A DNA stretch of 64,000 nucleotides, taken from NCBI GenBank assembly GCA_933228675.1, contig OW121744.1, positions 57,679,775 through 57,743,774 on the forward strand. Direction: 5' to 3'. The DNA is from Stomorhina lunata (taxonomy: Eukaryota > Arthropoda > Insecta > Diptera > Rhiniidae). The translations under genes were made by a program, and so were the position numbers. This document shows positions 32,359-44,984 of this stretch, piece by piece. Within the stretch, counting starts at the first letter, position 1. Every line of letters starts with the position of its first letter. Under the pieces are notes generated by a model. The model had not been told where the DNA came from and ran no database searches. It saw only the letters and a program-made list of their open reading frames with translations.

Positions 32359-34382
32359 ATGATGAACCTTTTTGTTGTGATTGGTAACTCAATAGCCTAT
32401 TTTTATTCTCAAATTTAAAAAAAGGATATCTATGCCAATGTTCTTTGGCACGTAATGAGGCGATTATGTGTTCAAATTCATCTTTCGGCGGTACCCTAAT
32501 TGAAATGTAAAAAGTGGAAACATAAAAGTTAATACTCGTACAATTTCGGTTGTTTTCGATTACTTTTAAAAAATTTAGGATTTAGAAATACTAACTTTTG
32601 TTTTATTTGACTAATTTCGATTTTGACTTTTAAGCTGAACAGCAAATATGGGGTAACTTCAATATGTACCGATAAAAAAAATTTTGATACTGCTAAAGCA
32701 AAAACAAACAATTATAAAACAATAAACCAAAAACGAATTAATAATTAAAGGGAAATCAAACCAAAAGGAAGTATAACAATTTTCTTTTTGTTTTGATGTC
32801 AGGTGAAATGTTGTGGAAACGGTGTAAGTGGAATGTGAATAAATGTGGAGTAAAAACTGTATGCAAATATGGAAATGAAGATGTAACACCATACGTAGTA
32901 TTCATTAAACTGATACGGGACAGTTGTTAGGTTATGCAATACATAGATACATTTATCGAAATTGGAATAATTGTTGTCTGTTTTCTTTTTTGTTTAATTA
33001 TTGATTGTTTAAAAGTTCTGAATGTATGCAGGTATTTGAAGAACACAATTACTATTTGATGGAATTGCTGGGGTGTTTTGAAAAATACTCAGAAGTGCTT
33101 TGTGATTTTGTTGTTAATCAAATTTCAATAAGTTTGAGGTGTTTGCAAATAAGTTCTCAATTTGGTCTAGGGTTTCAAACGATATCCTTTGATTTGAGTG
33201 TGATTTCGGAATCAGAATTATATTTTGAAATAACTTTTTTTGTTGTTTGTTGTAATCAAAATGAGCAACGAACGATATACATTTACAAGTAAAATAATTA
33301 AAGATAAATTAAGGTAGATTTTTAATAATTTTCAAAAAGATACTGGGGATATAAAATCAAAAAGTAATACTTGGAAGGTTAAATAAAATTGTTAAAACTG
33401 TCTAGTAAAATTATAAAAAAATTACAATAAAAATAAAACCATAATAATATAACTTACAATAGAAATTTTTAAACAAAAAATAATTTACAAATTATACTTT
33501 TGAATGATTTAACTTAAAATAGAAATTAGGAAAACAAAACCAATTATTTTGTTTTTTCAAATCTTTTTAATTATTTTTAAATAATTTTTAACAAATTGTG
33601 TTTTAAACCTAAATTGTCTCGTTTTTTCATTCATTCATTTTTGAGGGATTCTTTTCCAGTTTCTGGTGGGTGAAAGGAAAATGTTAAATATCGCTGGTTT
33701 AACATGAAAAGGCTCTAAGTTTACTTTTATTTAAAACTGAGATCTAAAAGCAGTATTAGACAATAAGTAGAAATACATTGATAACACTGAAAAAAATCGG
33801 CATTCTTATTTTTTATTGTTGTTTTAAAAAAGAGCCTAGTCCAATTAATCACAATTTCAAAAATTCATTTGAAAAAATGTCTAGAAAAAAAAGAATAATT
33901 GTTTTTTGACTCCCCTGTAAAATTTCAAAATATAGACTTAGAGCCTTTACCTGCTAAGCAGCGATATACAAAAGTGTTTCGATTTCTTCTCAAAACCGTT
34001 TTGAATTGTTATCTTGTTAATGTGTTTAGTTTCTCTGTTTTCAATGATTAAGAATTTTCTTTTGGTTTTTTTTTTCGTTAAAAATTTTCTCCTTATTTTG
34101 TCCTATTTTTGGTTGACGGTTTACAATAGATTGATTTTGTTTTTTTTTTATATTACTTCTGTTTGCATTTTTAAGAACAACAACAAAATTATAATTCAAT
34201 TCGAGTTAAATAATGAATAAAAAAAAAATAAATCACAATTATGCCAATTATTTGGAGCCATTATGATCAATAAGTTTCGTGAAAAATCTAAATTGTTTGG
34301 CAATCAACTTGACGCAACAATTGCTTATCAGTTTATCATGGTTTAACAAAGACAATAAAAATAATAAAAAAAAAAACTAAAT
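32359..34382. other. AT-rich non-coding stretch
   Basis: Several frames of 60-95 codons on both strands, all Phe/Ile/Leu-rich with no family motif; I treat them as chance. No element ends recognised. Confidence 0.45.
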
Positions 34383-34560
34383 ACAAATAAGAAAGTTTAT
34401 AGTCGGTTAAGGCCGACCATATGATACCCTACACCACTTAGATTGAATATGGACCGATTGTCAACAAATTAAGCCATTCAACTATATTCGATATTGAGCT
34501 TTAAATAAGAGCCTGGGTTTAAATATGGGCCGTTTGACTTTGAAAATAGATTTAAAACTT
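34383..34560 (-). mobile_element. DINE-like element, 3' end (subfamily 2)
   Basis: GTCGGTTAAGGCCGAC hairpin, then ATGATACCCTACACCACTTA. The opposite terminus is at 38640-38925, so this element too is split by about 4 kb of LINE debris. Confidence 0.55.
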
Positions 34561-35149
34561 TACAAAGAAAAATATTTTATCCTCTTAATAGCGACTTAAT
34601 AGCGTTTTTGTGATTATAAGGGTAAGTTTATAATTAAACATATCCGATTTTTGTACACTTTTTTCATAAGAACCATCATACATTCTTGTGCTGTATGTTG
34701 GAACTAGGAACATTGGTTGTTGAAAGAAGAATGTCAGATTTTTAACTTCCTATATTGCAATTGGCTAGAAAAACTTTTGTGGCGAGTGAATTCTACACAC
34801 GAACTGTACGACTAAAAAACGAATTGTCCCCATAGTGCGTTTTTCGTTTTACCTGCCGACCTTAAATTAAAGTGCTGTAATAGATATATGTGTGTTACGG
34901 AAGATTTCGTATGAACAGATTCCAATGGAGACTCTTAAAGAAAATATTAAAAGAATCTCTTATACCTCATAAAAGATCAAGAAACTTGAAAAATGTATTA
35001 AGCTCTAGCAACATCATATAAAGTGTTTCTGCCACGGCCTGGAAGTCAATACCACTAAAATGGAACTTGTACTTTTCTCAATACAATATACCCATTTTTA
35101 CACCTCCAAAATTAAATAAGGTCATTTTGGACTCAAAACTGTCCTCTTG

Positions 35150-35850
35150 CCTAAATAACCAATTCAGTTTGTCCAAAGCATCCATTTGCCCGCCACCCTT
35201 CTAGAGGGGCCATAGGCAAAACTTGGAGACTTAACCATACCAACACTGCCTGTCTCTTTGACATGGTTGTCAAGCCTATACTAATATATGGCACGCTGGT
35301 TTGATGGCCTAGACTCACCAAGGTTAATCAGCGGGATTCTTTGACTAAAGTTTTAAGATCGTCCGCTCTAATGATTACTGGAGCCTTTAGAACCACACCA
35401 TCTAAGGCGCTCTTTGTCATGCTTAACTGGCTCCCAGTAGAACTAATGGCACAACAAATTGCTCTTAACTCGACTATCCGACTTAGCACTATCGGAAACT
35501 GGTCCTACTCACAAATTGGATACTCCATTATTCTGGATAAAATTCTTCTTCATTCCGCTATTTGGGAAAGAAAATTTGTTTCAGGCTACCTGATCTATGT
35601 AGTATTCTTCAAACCGAGATGTCTGTTCCTTCTCGCGAATGCCGGGCATCTACTAACGAGATGGCGAGAAATTGCAATATTGAAATTTTCTGGGTACCCG
35701 GGTATAACAGTATACCTGATAAGTCTACTGCGGAAAAACGTGGTCAGGAAAACATCGACCAGTTTACAGGATTAGCGTTATCCGCCTGGAAATCAGTAAT
35801 TAGGCAATTTATCTACGGTTGAGTCCAGAACACTTGGTCCACTGAAACCA
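35150..35850 (+). pseudogene. LINE RT C-terminus and RNase H remnant
   Basis: The translation runs GKTWRLNHTN, VVKPILIYGTLV, then MITGAFRTTPSKAL and LNWLPVEL, the block that joins reverse transcriptase to RNase H in LINEs of the I/R1/LOA type. It ends, in a shifted frame, with EMARNCNIEIFWVPGYNSIP (the WVPGH RNase H motif). Frameshift near 35620; the N-terminal RT is absent. The longest intact frame is 144 codons. Confidence 0.75.
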
Positions 35851-36019
35851 TTTATTCAATCTCCAGGCAAACATAATAAATGTTCAAAATTCTTGATATT
35901 TCTATTTTGCCACTGATTCCGCAATCTAATTTCAACTTTAATATTTATGAAGGCTACAGGCTGGCTTGAATAAGCGTCTCATCGATGGACTGAAATAATT
36001 CACTTTCCCAGACTTATCT

Positions 36020-36190
36020 TGAGGTATCCTTATCCTTAACTGTAGAGACTGATATCACCTGGCAAACTTCGTTAACACCCGTTAAGATAACTAGCCAACA
36101 TGTGCCGCGAGAACTCGCGATTCAAATATGGGTTAGGACGTTGGGCTAGTATTCAATTCACTCCTGGAAAAAAATTACTTACTGCGAAAA
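36020..36190 (+). repeat. LINE-associated repeat, copy 1 of 3
   Basis: Shares AATATGGGTTAGGACGT, GGCTAGTA and the CCTGGAAAAAA block with 37990-38215 and 40260-40545. All three lie close to RNase H-type LINE pieces, so it is probably part of that LINE's 3' region. Non-coding here. Confidence 0.6.
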
Positions 36191-36459
36191 GGCTAAAACT
36201 TAAGAATTAAAACGACGAAAAAAGGACCATGATTTAAGGATGCGTTGCTCTGGTCCAGTTGCCATCCATTAAGTAAGATGGAATGGTCATAACATCGCCA
36301 AGACGCCAAAAGGTGACCCTCCATGAGAGTAGGCATGAATGTGCTTGTGGACTTATAGTTAGCAAAATAATGCGAAATCAAGTCTCCCGATTTACCCTGA
36401 GGAAGTTTACGATAGCTTCCCTAATCATACCATTCAAATAATACTAGATGACATTCAAA

Positions 36460-36790
36460 TAATTCAAAAAGCTTTGGAGGGAAAGTTGCTTTGAGCCCAC
36501 TGTTAGTAAAATCAGCCTCCACAACGTAAAATCTGACAATGGTATGATATGGAAGTGAGTAGCGCCAGGTTTCAACACCTTCAAATACACAAAGCGATAT
36601 GGGTGATTCCAGATCAAAAAGCAAAAAAATCACATAGATCATATTGTAGTTGACAGAAGGTACTCAACAAGTTTATGGGATGTGCGCTCAGTTCGAGGAG
36701 TCAATATGGACTCCGATGATATTGCAGCCAAGGTGAGAACACCTCTGAGTGTGACGCGGAACAAAATTTGACATTACCAAGCTACAATCT
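36460..36790 (+). pseudogene. LINE endonuclease C-terminal fragment
   Basis: Shifted frames give IHKAIWVIPDQK, HIDHIVVDRRYSTSLWDVRS and VRGVNMDSDD, matching the end of the EEP endonuclease (TWISPDG, IDH-x-VD, DVR-x-RGA-x-xxSDH). The last His of the SDH motif is lost (SDD). Same general LINE type as 11100-12250 but a different copy. Confidence 0.65.
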
Positions 36791-36959
36791 ACAATCATAT
36801 TGTTACCGATTACTCGTAACAAACATTTCAACTACTCTCTAACATGCAGACCAAACCTTTACTCCCGTACTGTTCTATTTTGTCTTCAGATTTATCAAGA
36901 GAACTAATTTAATGCGAATTAACTAAATCACATCAAATTTTATTTTACTGGGCAATCCA

Positions 36960-37340
36960 TTGATGAGTATTATTTCAAAAAGCGGTGGCAGAAGAGAATA
37001 TATTTAAAATAGGCAAAGCTTTTGAAATTCTCAACACTGAAAGTAAAGTTTTTAATAAAAATGTTTAAGCCGTGCTCCTATATGGTTGTATGACTTGGAA
37101 TATCTCGCATCGTGAGATGAACAGTCTTCAAGCATTTGTTAATTTGTAAAAATTCGTTGGCCCGTCACTAATCAAGATTTATAGTTGAGCACGGTTCAAT
37201 AACAGCTACAAACACACATTGAGAAAAGCAGATACTGATAAAAATCATCAAGCTGTTGGAAATAATCCTCAACGATCCAGAAGGTCTGGAAGGCCCGCGA
37301 ACACGTGGAGAAGCCAAACTGAAAACGAGCTAATAAACTA
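36960..37340 (+). pseudogene. LINE RT C-terminal fragment
   Basis: KVFNKNV then AVLLYGCMTW matches the VLLYGSETW motif downstream of the RT domain, and SRRSGRPANTWRSQTENEL matches the RGRP-x-NTWRR tail. In-frame stops between. RTE-like by these motifs. Confidence 0.65.
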
Positions 37341-37989
37341 ATATGAAAAACATTTGTTGAGGCCCTAAGTTCCAGCAGGTCCTATCAAACGCTTTCTAAA
37401 TATCTGAAAACTAGTAAGTCTCCATAGAGTGTTACCTACATAAACATATATTGGCGGCCGGTTACTTACTTTGGTTTGTTATTCTCACGCTTTTGCACCA
37501 CCATGGAATAAGAAGATACCTTATTTCAACATTAAGATCAGAGCAGATGAGAACAAAAATTGATGTTATTTGAGGTGCTGAATTTACATCTTTGGTTTGT
37601 TTCTGAAAATTAGTTCTAGCTTGTGAGTTCACACATGTTGGCTGCACTACGTTATCATGACAATAGTCAGCTGTTGGAGCCGGTAAAAACATTATTTTAA
37701 CCGACAGAAACTTTACAAACTTTCAATATGTTGCTAACAACTTCCTCGGTTACCAAAAATCCCGGATTACCAGCAGATAATCGACAGTTTGTTGAAAAAT
37801 TGTTGCAAGATTGGCGCTCGAATGTCACACAAAATACATTTTCTGCAGTCCCATGTTGAATTTTTTTCTGAAAACTTGGATGATACAAGCATTGGCAAAG
37901 AACCAACGCTTTGGCAAAAGAGATTTGGCGAAAATCGAAAAACGATACAAAGGATTTTGGGGTAAGCGGATGATGAGCTGAGCTGCGTA

Positions 37990-38215
37990 TATAGGGGATG
38001 TTGGATACCAAGCAACGGTTCTGATTGGTCTTAACTTGGTAAGCCCAGACTTATCTTGGTTATTCTTAATCTCAACTATGGTCACTTGGGGAACTACGTT
38101 AACATCCGTTTATGTAGTGAACTAACATGTGACACGAGTTCTCCCATCAGATCTATAAAAATATGGGTTAGGACGTCAGGCTAGTAACCCACACCTGGAA
38201 AAAACAATTACTATG
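37990..38215 (+). repeat. LINE-associated repeat, copy 2 of 3
   Basis: Includes GGGGATGTTGGATACCAAGC, the CCCAGACTTATCTTGGTTAT block and the AATATGGGTTAGGACGT block. Nearest relative is 40260-40545. Confidence 0.6.
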
Positions 38216-38639
38216 AAAAAGCTAAAATTAGAATAAAACTGTCCCCTTATTTTACAATAGAAGAGGACGTACGAAACTTTGAAAAAACCAAGTAGAGGAA
38301 AGTCTTTTAAAGCTTGACCTACGAAACTAGAGAATATGTGCAAAAGATCGAAGCATGGAATTCTAAAATATGCTCGGCCTTTGACCTTAACAGGTTGTAA
38401 ATATAGGCCATTTAAGTATGTAAGGATGATGAGCTACTACTGTTGGACTTTAATGGGAGAAACAGATCTTGAACAGTTCAAGCGACACAGTTCGACTGCT
38501 CCTCATTTCTTTTTAATGAATAAAATGGATATAAATTGTCACTAGCTTCGGATTCGGAAGCTTTTAGATCCAAAACCGTATAAACTGTGTAATATATGAG
38601 CTAACATCGTTAAGCACTGCTTCAAGCCCAGTGCTGGAA

Positions 38640-38925
38640 ATACCAACCGGCCCTGAAAACTTCTTTAGGTTCGTGCCTTGTTGAGAGCAATGACGCAGTG
38701 GAAAAACAAATGTCGGCACAAAATTTCTATTTAGCTTCAACTTTGACATAGACAGACAGTCAGTCGACCAGATGCACGGACAACGATAAAATGGCCCAGA
38801 AAGTAATTTCAAATTGAGCCGCATACCTTAAAATGGTTTACAAAACTTTATCTTTGTGCATTACAAACTTTAGCACAAAACCAAAATATCCCTCCCAAAT
38901 ATAGTGATGTAGGGTATGAATGGAA
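38640..38925 (-). mobile_element. DINE-like element, 5' end (subfamily 2)
   Basis: GACAGACAGTCAGTCGACCA and the GATAAAATGGCCC segment correspond to the family's GTCCGTC-rich block; the end is AGTGATGTAGGGTATGAA, a diverged subterminal motif. Pairs with 34383-34560. Confidence 0.5.
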
Positions 38926-39734
38926 CTAGAATTGTTAAAACTATTGAAACAATTCAAAGTAGGCTTCACAATTAATCTACTAAAATACCAAAGGGCATAA
39001 CGACCAAAAACTTAAAATGTTGTTTTTTGCGATTTCATTGAAATATCACTAAAAAAGCATATAAAACATATTTCTAAGGTATTTTATCTCCTGCCCTCTT
39101 GTATTTTAAATTATGGAATATTTTTTATATTAACTGGAATTTATTTTTTCTTTTAACTTTTTTTTATATACACATTCTTTACAAAATCCTTTTTGTAACT
39201 ATAATCATTGAAACCTTTACTTTGAATCGATCAATGGTAAGAAAATTTCATTTCGTTTATGTAATTTATTTAATTTGTGCATTTACTCGTACAATTCAGT
39301 TACGGTTTGAACAAAATCGATTAAATTGCTTTGCGCTATTTCCATGTTCCTTGTTTTTTTTTCAAATTGGCTTTAGGTTGAAGATTGAAAGTAAATTGTC
39401 GTATTTATGTATTAGCCTTTTGTAATTGATGGATTAAGTGGATAATTTGCCTTCACTTGCGGTACTTTTAATTCCAATTAGGCAATTTTTTTATATGCTT
39501 GATTAGTCTTATTCGAATATTATCGAAAATAGTTTTAGATATTATCGAACAACTATTAACTATTTGATTTTTTTCGTTTATGTAATCAATAATTTTAAAC
39601 AAAAGTAACATTACAAAAAAAATATATTTGGAGGGAAATTTCTGTACAATCACTATATAATTTTCTTACAAAGAGACAAATTAGGCAAAATTAGTGTCAT
39701 CTGACTTGAATAGATTTGTTGGTAGAGAAACACC
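38926..39734. other. AT-rich non-coding stretch
   Basis: No feature supported. The 108-codon frame at 39099 is hydrophobic and T-run driven, with no family signature. Confidence 0.4.
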
Positions 39735-40063
39735 AAAAGCATAATCGCTGTATTTGATATCGATCGAATATACATACTCAGACTTTTAAGCAAATATTGT
39801 GTAACATACCTTAGGGATTCGCAAAATAATTTATTTTGCAAAAAGTAAAATAAGAATTGATATCTTAACATATCCGTTAGTTTGTCAAAATATTTACTTT
39901 AAATATAAGTCTTTTACTATCAGGAAACTTCTTACAAATCAGTTGCAAATATAGTGAACCTTATATATTTTATATTATTTAAATCATCCTAAAAGTATGC
40001 TACAGAAATTTTTCTGAAATATCTTACATTTCGGTTGATATTGAATGCGGCGATTTGACCTCT
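39735..40063. mobile_element. TIR element family B, copy 2
   Basis: Left part ATAATCGCTGTATTTGATAT, right part the reverse complement of AAATCGCCGCATTCAATATC. Interior AAGCAAATATTGTGTAACAT and TAGTGAACCTTATATATT matches copy 1 (7408-7730) along the full length. Confidence 0.65.
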
Positions 40064-40259
40064 AGTATCTCTAAAAAAAACCTTATGGAAGGGTTGTAGC
40101 ATACAGAGCAGTCAGGGGCCAGTTTCTATATACGCTCAGTGACATCCTTTAGAGACCCCTTCTCACTCTGGCAAAATGGTAGGACGAATCGAAATCCAAA
40201 CAAAACTAAATTAGTTCCATTCACCAGGAGTTATTTTTGGATAAGAAGCTGAATTTTGA

Positions 40260-40545
40260 CAACATAGATGGAGTAATGTAGGGGATGTTCGATAGCAAGC
40301 AACGGTTCTAATGATTTTTAACTTGGTAAGCCCAGACTTATCTTGGTTATCCTTCATCTCAAATGTGGACACTGACCTCCTCTCAGTATTACCCAAGGAA
40401 CTACGTTAACGCACGGTAATGTAGTGAGATAAAATGTGCCGCTAGTTCTCCAATAAGAACGATAAAAATATGGGTTAGAACGTCGGGCTAGTTACTTGCT
40501 GCTGGAAAAACAATTAATATGAAAAAGCTAAAATTGGAATAAAAA
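40260..40545 (+). repeat. LINE-associated repeat, copy 3 of 3
   Basis: Shares GGGATGTTCGATAGCAAGCA, CCCAGACTTATCTTGGTTAT and AATATGGGTTAGAACGTCGG with copy 2. Confidence 0.6.
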
Positions 40546-40609
40546 CGGAACCCCAAATGTTAGAAACGATGTCCGAAACTTCGATGGAAAGACCAAGCAA
40601 AGGAACACC

Positions 40610-41470
40610 TTTCAAAGCTTGGTTTACGAAAGTCAACAATATGCGTACATGATCGAAGTGCATGGAATTCTAAAATATACTCGGCCTTTGACTTTAAAAC
40701 TTTGTAAATATAGATCATTTAAGCAAGTAAATAAGATACTAAAAATGCTACAGGAATGCTATACGTGGGCAAATGGGTCCGGATCTGTGCCTAATGGTGG
40801 GCATATGCTGCTCTAAATGCGATTCGGCATTAATCTGGATATGCTTTAATGATCATGATACCTGATATACTACATACACGTAGATAGCTATGCGTGGTCA
40901 CTTGTAACCTCTGGTAAAAACGGTATATTGGGTTCTATTTATGTTGATAGCTCTCAACTCAATAATCAGGAAGGTCTACTCTAATGACCTACAGCTAAAA
41001 GTCGCAGAAAGGCCACTGGATTACCAAAGTGTTTTAAGGTAAAAATTCTGCCATTTAGAAATTATCAGGGTTAAAGTATCCTCTTAACGAAATATCTCAA
41101 CACTTATTAGGGTGCCATTATCTTATTGGCTGAGATATAGTGTCCTTCTAACATTGGAGACACATATATTCTCAGACAGTCAAGCTTTCATTAAGGATCT
41201 GGAATCTATCTTTTTAAATTCTACATCAATACTGGATTACAGCAGATCTCTCAACGAGATAGCTTAGCTGTTCAATATCCATGTTATTAAGGTGACGGGC
41301 CACAAGGGAACTGTAGTGCAGTCAAGTTAGTAAGACTCTTGACTACCTAACTAATTTCAGATGAACTAAGAACAGATGAATCTACTAGTAACTTCTACAT
41401 AAGCTGTTATGACGAAGGGAAATCTATAAAACATCTTGTCTGCACTTGTCATACTCGATCGAATAGAAGG
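40610..41470 (+). pseudogene. LINE RNase H remnant
   Basis: Between 41160 and 41360 the translation gives HIFSDSQAFIKDLESI, ILDYSRSLNEIA and FNIHVIKVTGHKGT. These are the RNase H motif series DSQAAI, the SLNE-A helix and the WVPGH loop of I/R1-supergroup LINEs, with the W of WVPGH lost. Upstream, a block near 40640-40720 matches the LINE copies at 38330 and 15570. Stops and frameshifts throughout. Confidence 0.7.
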
Positions 41471-41599
41471 GACTAACCCTGGTTTCACATTTTTTCACAC
41501 CTTTAGCAGAATTTAGAGCTTTTTAAAGCTAGTCAAATAGTTCAACTGATGAAGCCATCATAGTTGACTTCCAATGGTAACACAATGGAACAGTTAAAC

Positions 41600-42680
41600 T
41601 GCGAAGTTTGTCTAAATACCAAAAAAAGGGTGACTCTAAAGACCGCAATAACTACGTATTACATTCCTGCAATTCCGAACAAAATACTAAGTCGAGTAAT
41701 TTTGAAAAGAATATCCGACGCCGTTTCCACTACACTCCACGAAAATCAGTTTGGGTTCAGAGCAAACCATTCTGTGTTCATCTAGCGCTTATCGAATTTA
41801 TGAAGGCCATCGTCAATGTCAACAGTAGCTATCTATGGAAAATTGTAGAAAATTGTAACATGCCAACTAAAATTCTGAACTTTGTATCTTGTCACCTACA
41901 CTTTTTATCTTTGTCATCGATAATATAATGCGCACGTCTCTGAATGATAGAAGCGGTTTCCAATGGACACCCTTTAACCAACTTTAGGACTTGGAATATG
42001 TCGATGACGTATGTCTTTTAAACCACAGCTCAGGCCACCTTCGTATTTCAATATTTCCAAGACAAAGATTATGCCTGGAGGCTATGGCGCAAACCCGTCA
42101 ACATACATCAGTATGGAAAACGAGGTAATTGGTTGTGTGGGAACCTTTTGATTATCTTGGAAGTTTGGTATCTATAAAAGGTGGCACCGACGAGGACATT
42201 GAATCCCGTGTTAACAAGACAAAATCTTCATTCGGCATTCTTCGATCTATTTGGAAATCTCGACAAATGTCAGGTCCATTCTGTATTACGCCTTCGAAAC
42301 TTGGAAACGGACATCGATAAGCGCCTGCAAATCTGTGCAAATAAATGCTAACGGTAATTCGGCAATGGTGGCCGAATCGCATAAGAAATAAAGATATATT
42401 TAATGCGACAAACCGAATCCCTGCTTCTATAGAGGTATGTCAATGGATAGGCAATACACTTCGAAGAGCAAATACCAATATTGCTCGACAAGCGCTTCGT
42501 TGGAATCCACAGGGAAGGGGTGGTCATGTTGCTGCACCTGCTAGAACTTGCTAGAATTGATGAGGAGTTGCAAGCAGCAAACAATTCATGGAACGACATA
42601 TGCCTAGCATCTCGGTATAGAGTTCGATATAAAGGGATGGTTGATGCCCTATGCTCCACTGGGAGCCACAAGGAATGAGA
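41600..42680 (+). pseudogene. LINE reverse transcriptase and C-terminus (RTE-like)
   Basis: RT blocks in order across three frames: AIPNKILSRVILKRISDAV and ENQFGFRANHS (RT 1-2), SSYLWKIVENCNMPTKILNF (RT 3), CILSPTLFIFVIDNIM (RT 4) and EYVDDVCLL with the catalytic YVDD at 41997-42008. Then FDYLGSLVSIKGGTDEDIES, a typical RTE/CR1 C-terminal block, and the tail RYKGMVDALCSTGS. One stop lies just before the YVDD, and several frameshifts follow. The endonuclease is missing. The most complete LINE in the window. Confidence 0.8.
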
Positions 42681-42839
42681 CTATTTTACAAACTTTATTT
42701 TCCGAAAGCTCAGATAGATTGTGCGGAAAAGCGTGAACTAGATAAAGAACCTCAAGATCAGCAAGAGCTGGTAAGTGATGGGGAAGGTTTGTGTGTGTGA
42801 CCGAAATCTGATTTTTCTGAATACGGAGTTTTCAAGCAT

Positions 42840-42978
42840 GTAACCCGAGAATATACGACTCGAAGGTCAAGTCTGTCTTGTATTACGGCTACGAAACTTG
42901 CAAACAATGCTTGCAGCAAATCCTTTATCTCATAAGAAATGAAGACCTACCAGATGTGACAAACCAAATCCCTGCTTC
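42840..42978 (+). pseudogene. Second LINE C-terminal piece
   Basis: AGGTCAAGTCTGTCTTGTAT and the TACGGCTACGAAACTTG block repeat the KSVLLYGCETW region of the preceding copy, then run into the tandem block. So two LINE 3' ends lie head to tail. Confidence 0.55.
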
Positions 42979-43445
42979 TATGGAGGTATGTCAACTGAAA
43001 TGGTAGTGGATTGGTCTCACACTTCTAAGGCCAAATAACAACATTGCTTTAAGAGCGCTTCGTTGGAATCCACAGATAAGGGGCCGTCGTGTTGGTGCTC
43101 CTGCAAACTATCCACGACGTATGCCTTATGGAGGTATGTCAACTGAAATGGTGGTGGATAGGTCTCACACTTCTAAGGCCAAATAAGAACATTGCTTTAG
43201 GAGCGCTTCGTTGGAATCCACAGAAAAGGGGCCGTCGTGTTGGTGCTCCTGCTAAAACGTAGCAAACTATCTACGACGTGTGCCTTATGGAGGTATGTCA
43301 ACTGAAATGGTGGTGGATAGGTCTCACACTTCGAAGGCCAAATAACAACATTGCTTTAAGAGCGCTTCGTTGGAATCCACAGAAAAGAGGCCGTCGTATT
43401 GGTGCACCTGCTAGAACGTAGCAAACTATCCACGACGTATGCCTA
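42979..43445 (+). repeat. Threefold tandem duplication of a LINE 3' segment
   Basis: Three copies of a 148-159-base unit start at 42979, 43127 and 43286 with TATGGAGGTATGTCAACTGA. Each contains GCGCTTCGTTGGAATCCACA and the GGCCGTCGT block (the ALRWNPQ-x-RGRR motif). Copy 1 lacks about 11 bases (TAGAACGTAG region) that copies 2 and 3 have. Copies are nearly identical, so the expansion is recent relative to the decay of the LINE. Confidence 0.85.
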
Positions 43446-43530
43446 ACATCTCGCAATAGAGTTCGATTTATAAGGATGGTTGAGGCACTATGTTTCACTG
43501 GAAGTCAAGGATTTAGAAGAAAGTTTGATA
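43446..43530 (+). pseudogene. LINE 3' tail after the tandem block
   Basis: FIRMVEALCFTGSQGFRRK, the usual C-terminal end (MVDALCSTGS). Marks the end of the LINE sequence. Confidence 0.55.
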
Positions 43531-44984
43531 AAATGTATCGTGGGTGGGACACTAAGACTGGAGAACGCTTACTATCGTAAGTTAGCCAAGTTAGTAATAA
43601 GACAGAAATTTTTCTTAAAAATTAGCTATTTGATAAAATTTGAATTGGTAACGTACAACTTTCTTGTTTGTTTTAAGACGTGGAACAAATGGATCGAATG
43701 AAAACTAATGACCAACTTTCTATAAGACAACTCAAAATATGTGTAGGTAATTTGTCTCACAGCTCATACAACTTTAAGTAGTGAATTGAGCAAATAGTAG
43801 TTTATATGTATTTGAATTCCTTAGAATAAGTTTTTTTATTTGCTTTCTATTATTTATTCACTTCACATTTCATCATATTTTTGCCCAAAGCCAATATTCA
43901 CGCTTAATAAATTTTTATTATTTCTCCTACCCTCAATTCTTGTTTCCATCCATCCATAATTGAAGAATTCTGACTTAGAGCATTTTCAATCGAATCGATG
44001 ATGTTCATTTGTGGCAACTGTGTTTTTTCTTTTTTGTAATTTCAATTTCTGTATGAAAACAAGTTCAAATCTTCTTTTTCTGTATCACGATTATTAAGTT
44101 ATAGTTAGTTTTACTTTTATTGTTAATAGTTAGTGGTAGTTTTAATGCCCACAAACAAAAAAAAAAAAAAAAAATGGAAAATAAATTTATAAAAAGAAAA
44201 CAAGAAACGAAAAAATTATAATGTTTTCTGTTTAAGTAGTTATTTTGAATAAGAATAAGAAAAAGAAAAAAGAATAATAATGTATTACAATATTACTTTT
44301 TGATTATAGTTTTCTTTCTTTCTTCCTTTTTTATTATTTTTATTTTTTTTTGCAAAAATTTTTATTCTCTACTTATTTTTCTGTTTGTTTGCAAAATTTA
44401 AATAAAAGGCAGTTTCTCTCTTGATTTTATTTTTTTCTTCTTGGATAATACAAAAAAAGAAGACACAAAAAATTATAGATTATTTACAACAATACAACAA
44501 CAATAATTTAGAGGGAGAAGAAAAGAAAAAGCTTTTACAAAAGAAAATTGTGTAAAAAAAACACGAAAAATTTTGGTGAAAATCATAAAAGAAAAACCAA
44601 AACAATAAAAAGTTGTTTGTTAAAAAATGTTTTATTTGAATACACATACACAAACATCAAAGCACAGTACACATACACATTCACACATACAAGACAATAA
44701 AGCGGAAATGAAAATTAAACATAAAACTATTAAATATATATTTAAATTTAAGTTTTTATTAAATTATAGTATTTTATTATTATGGAAATAAATCAAATAC
44801 ATTCACAATTTCACACTCACTAATGCGGAGAAATTTAAGTTTTGAAAGCGTGTTTCTGTGTGCGTGTTAAAAATTTATGATTGTAAATTTTAAAGTGCAA
44901 ATGTATAAAACTTGTCCAGAATTGAGGCATTTATAATTTAATGTCGATGGAAAATGTAATTTTCTTTAAAGATAAATATATTCA
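43531..44984. other. AT-rich non-coding stretch
   Basis: No gene recognised. Many A and T runs; a CACATACACA tract lies near 44640-44690. Confidence 0.45.

Noticed and set aside
33005..33292. 95-codon frame as a small protein
   Set aside because: Composition follows the AT-rich background and nothing around it suggests a promoter, splice site or family.
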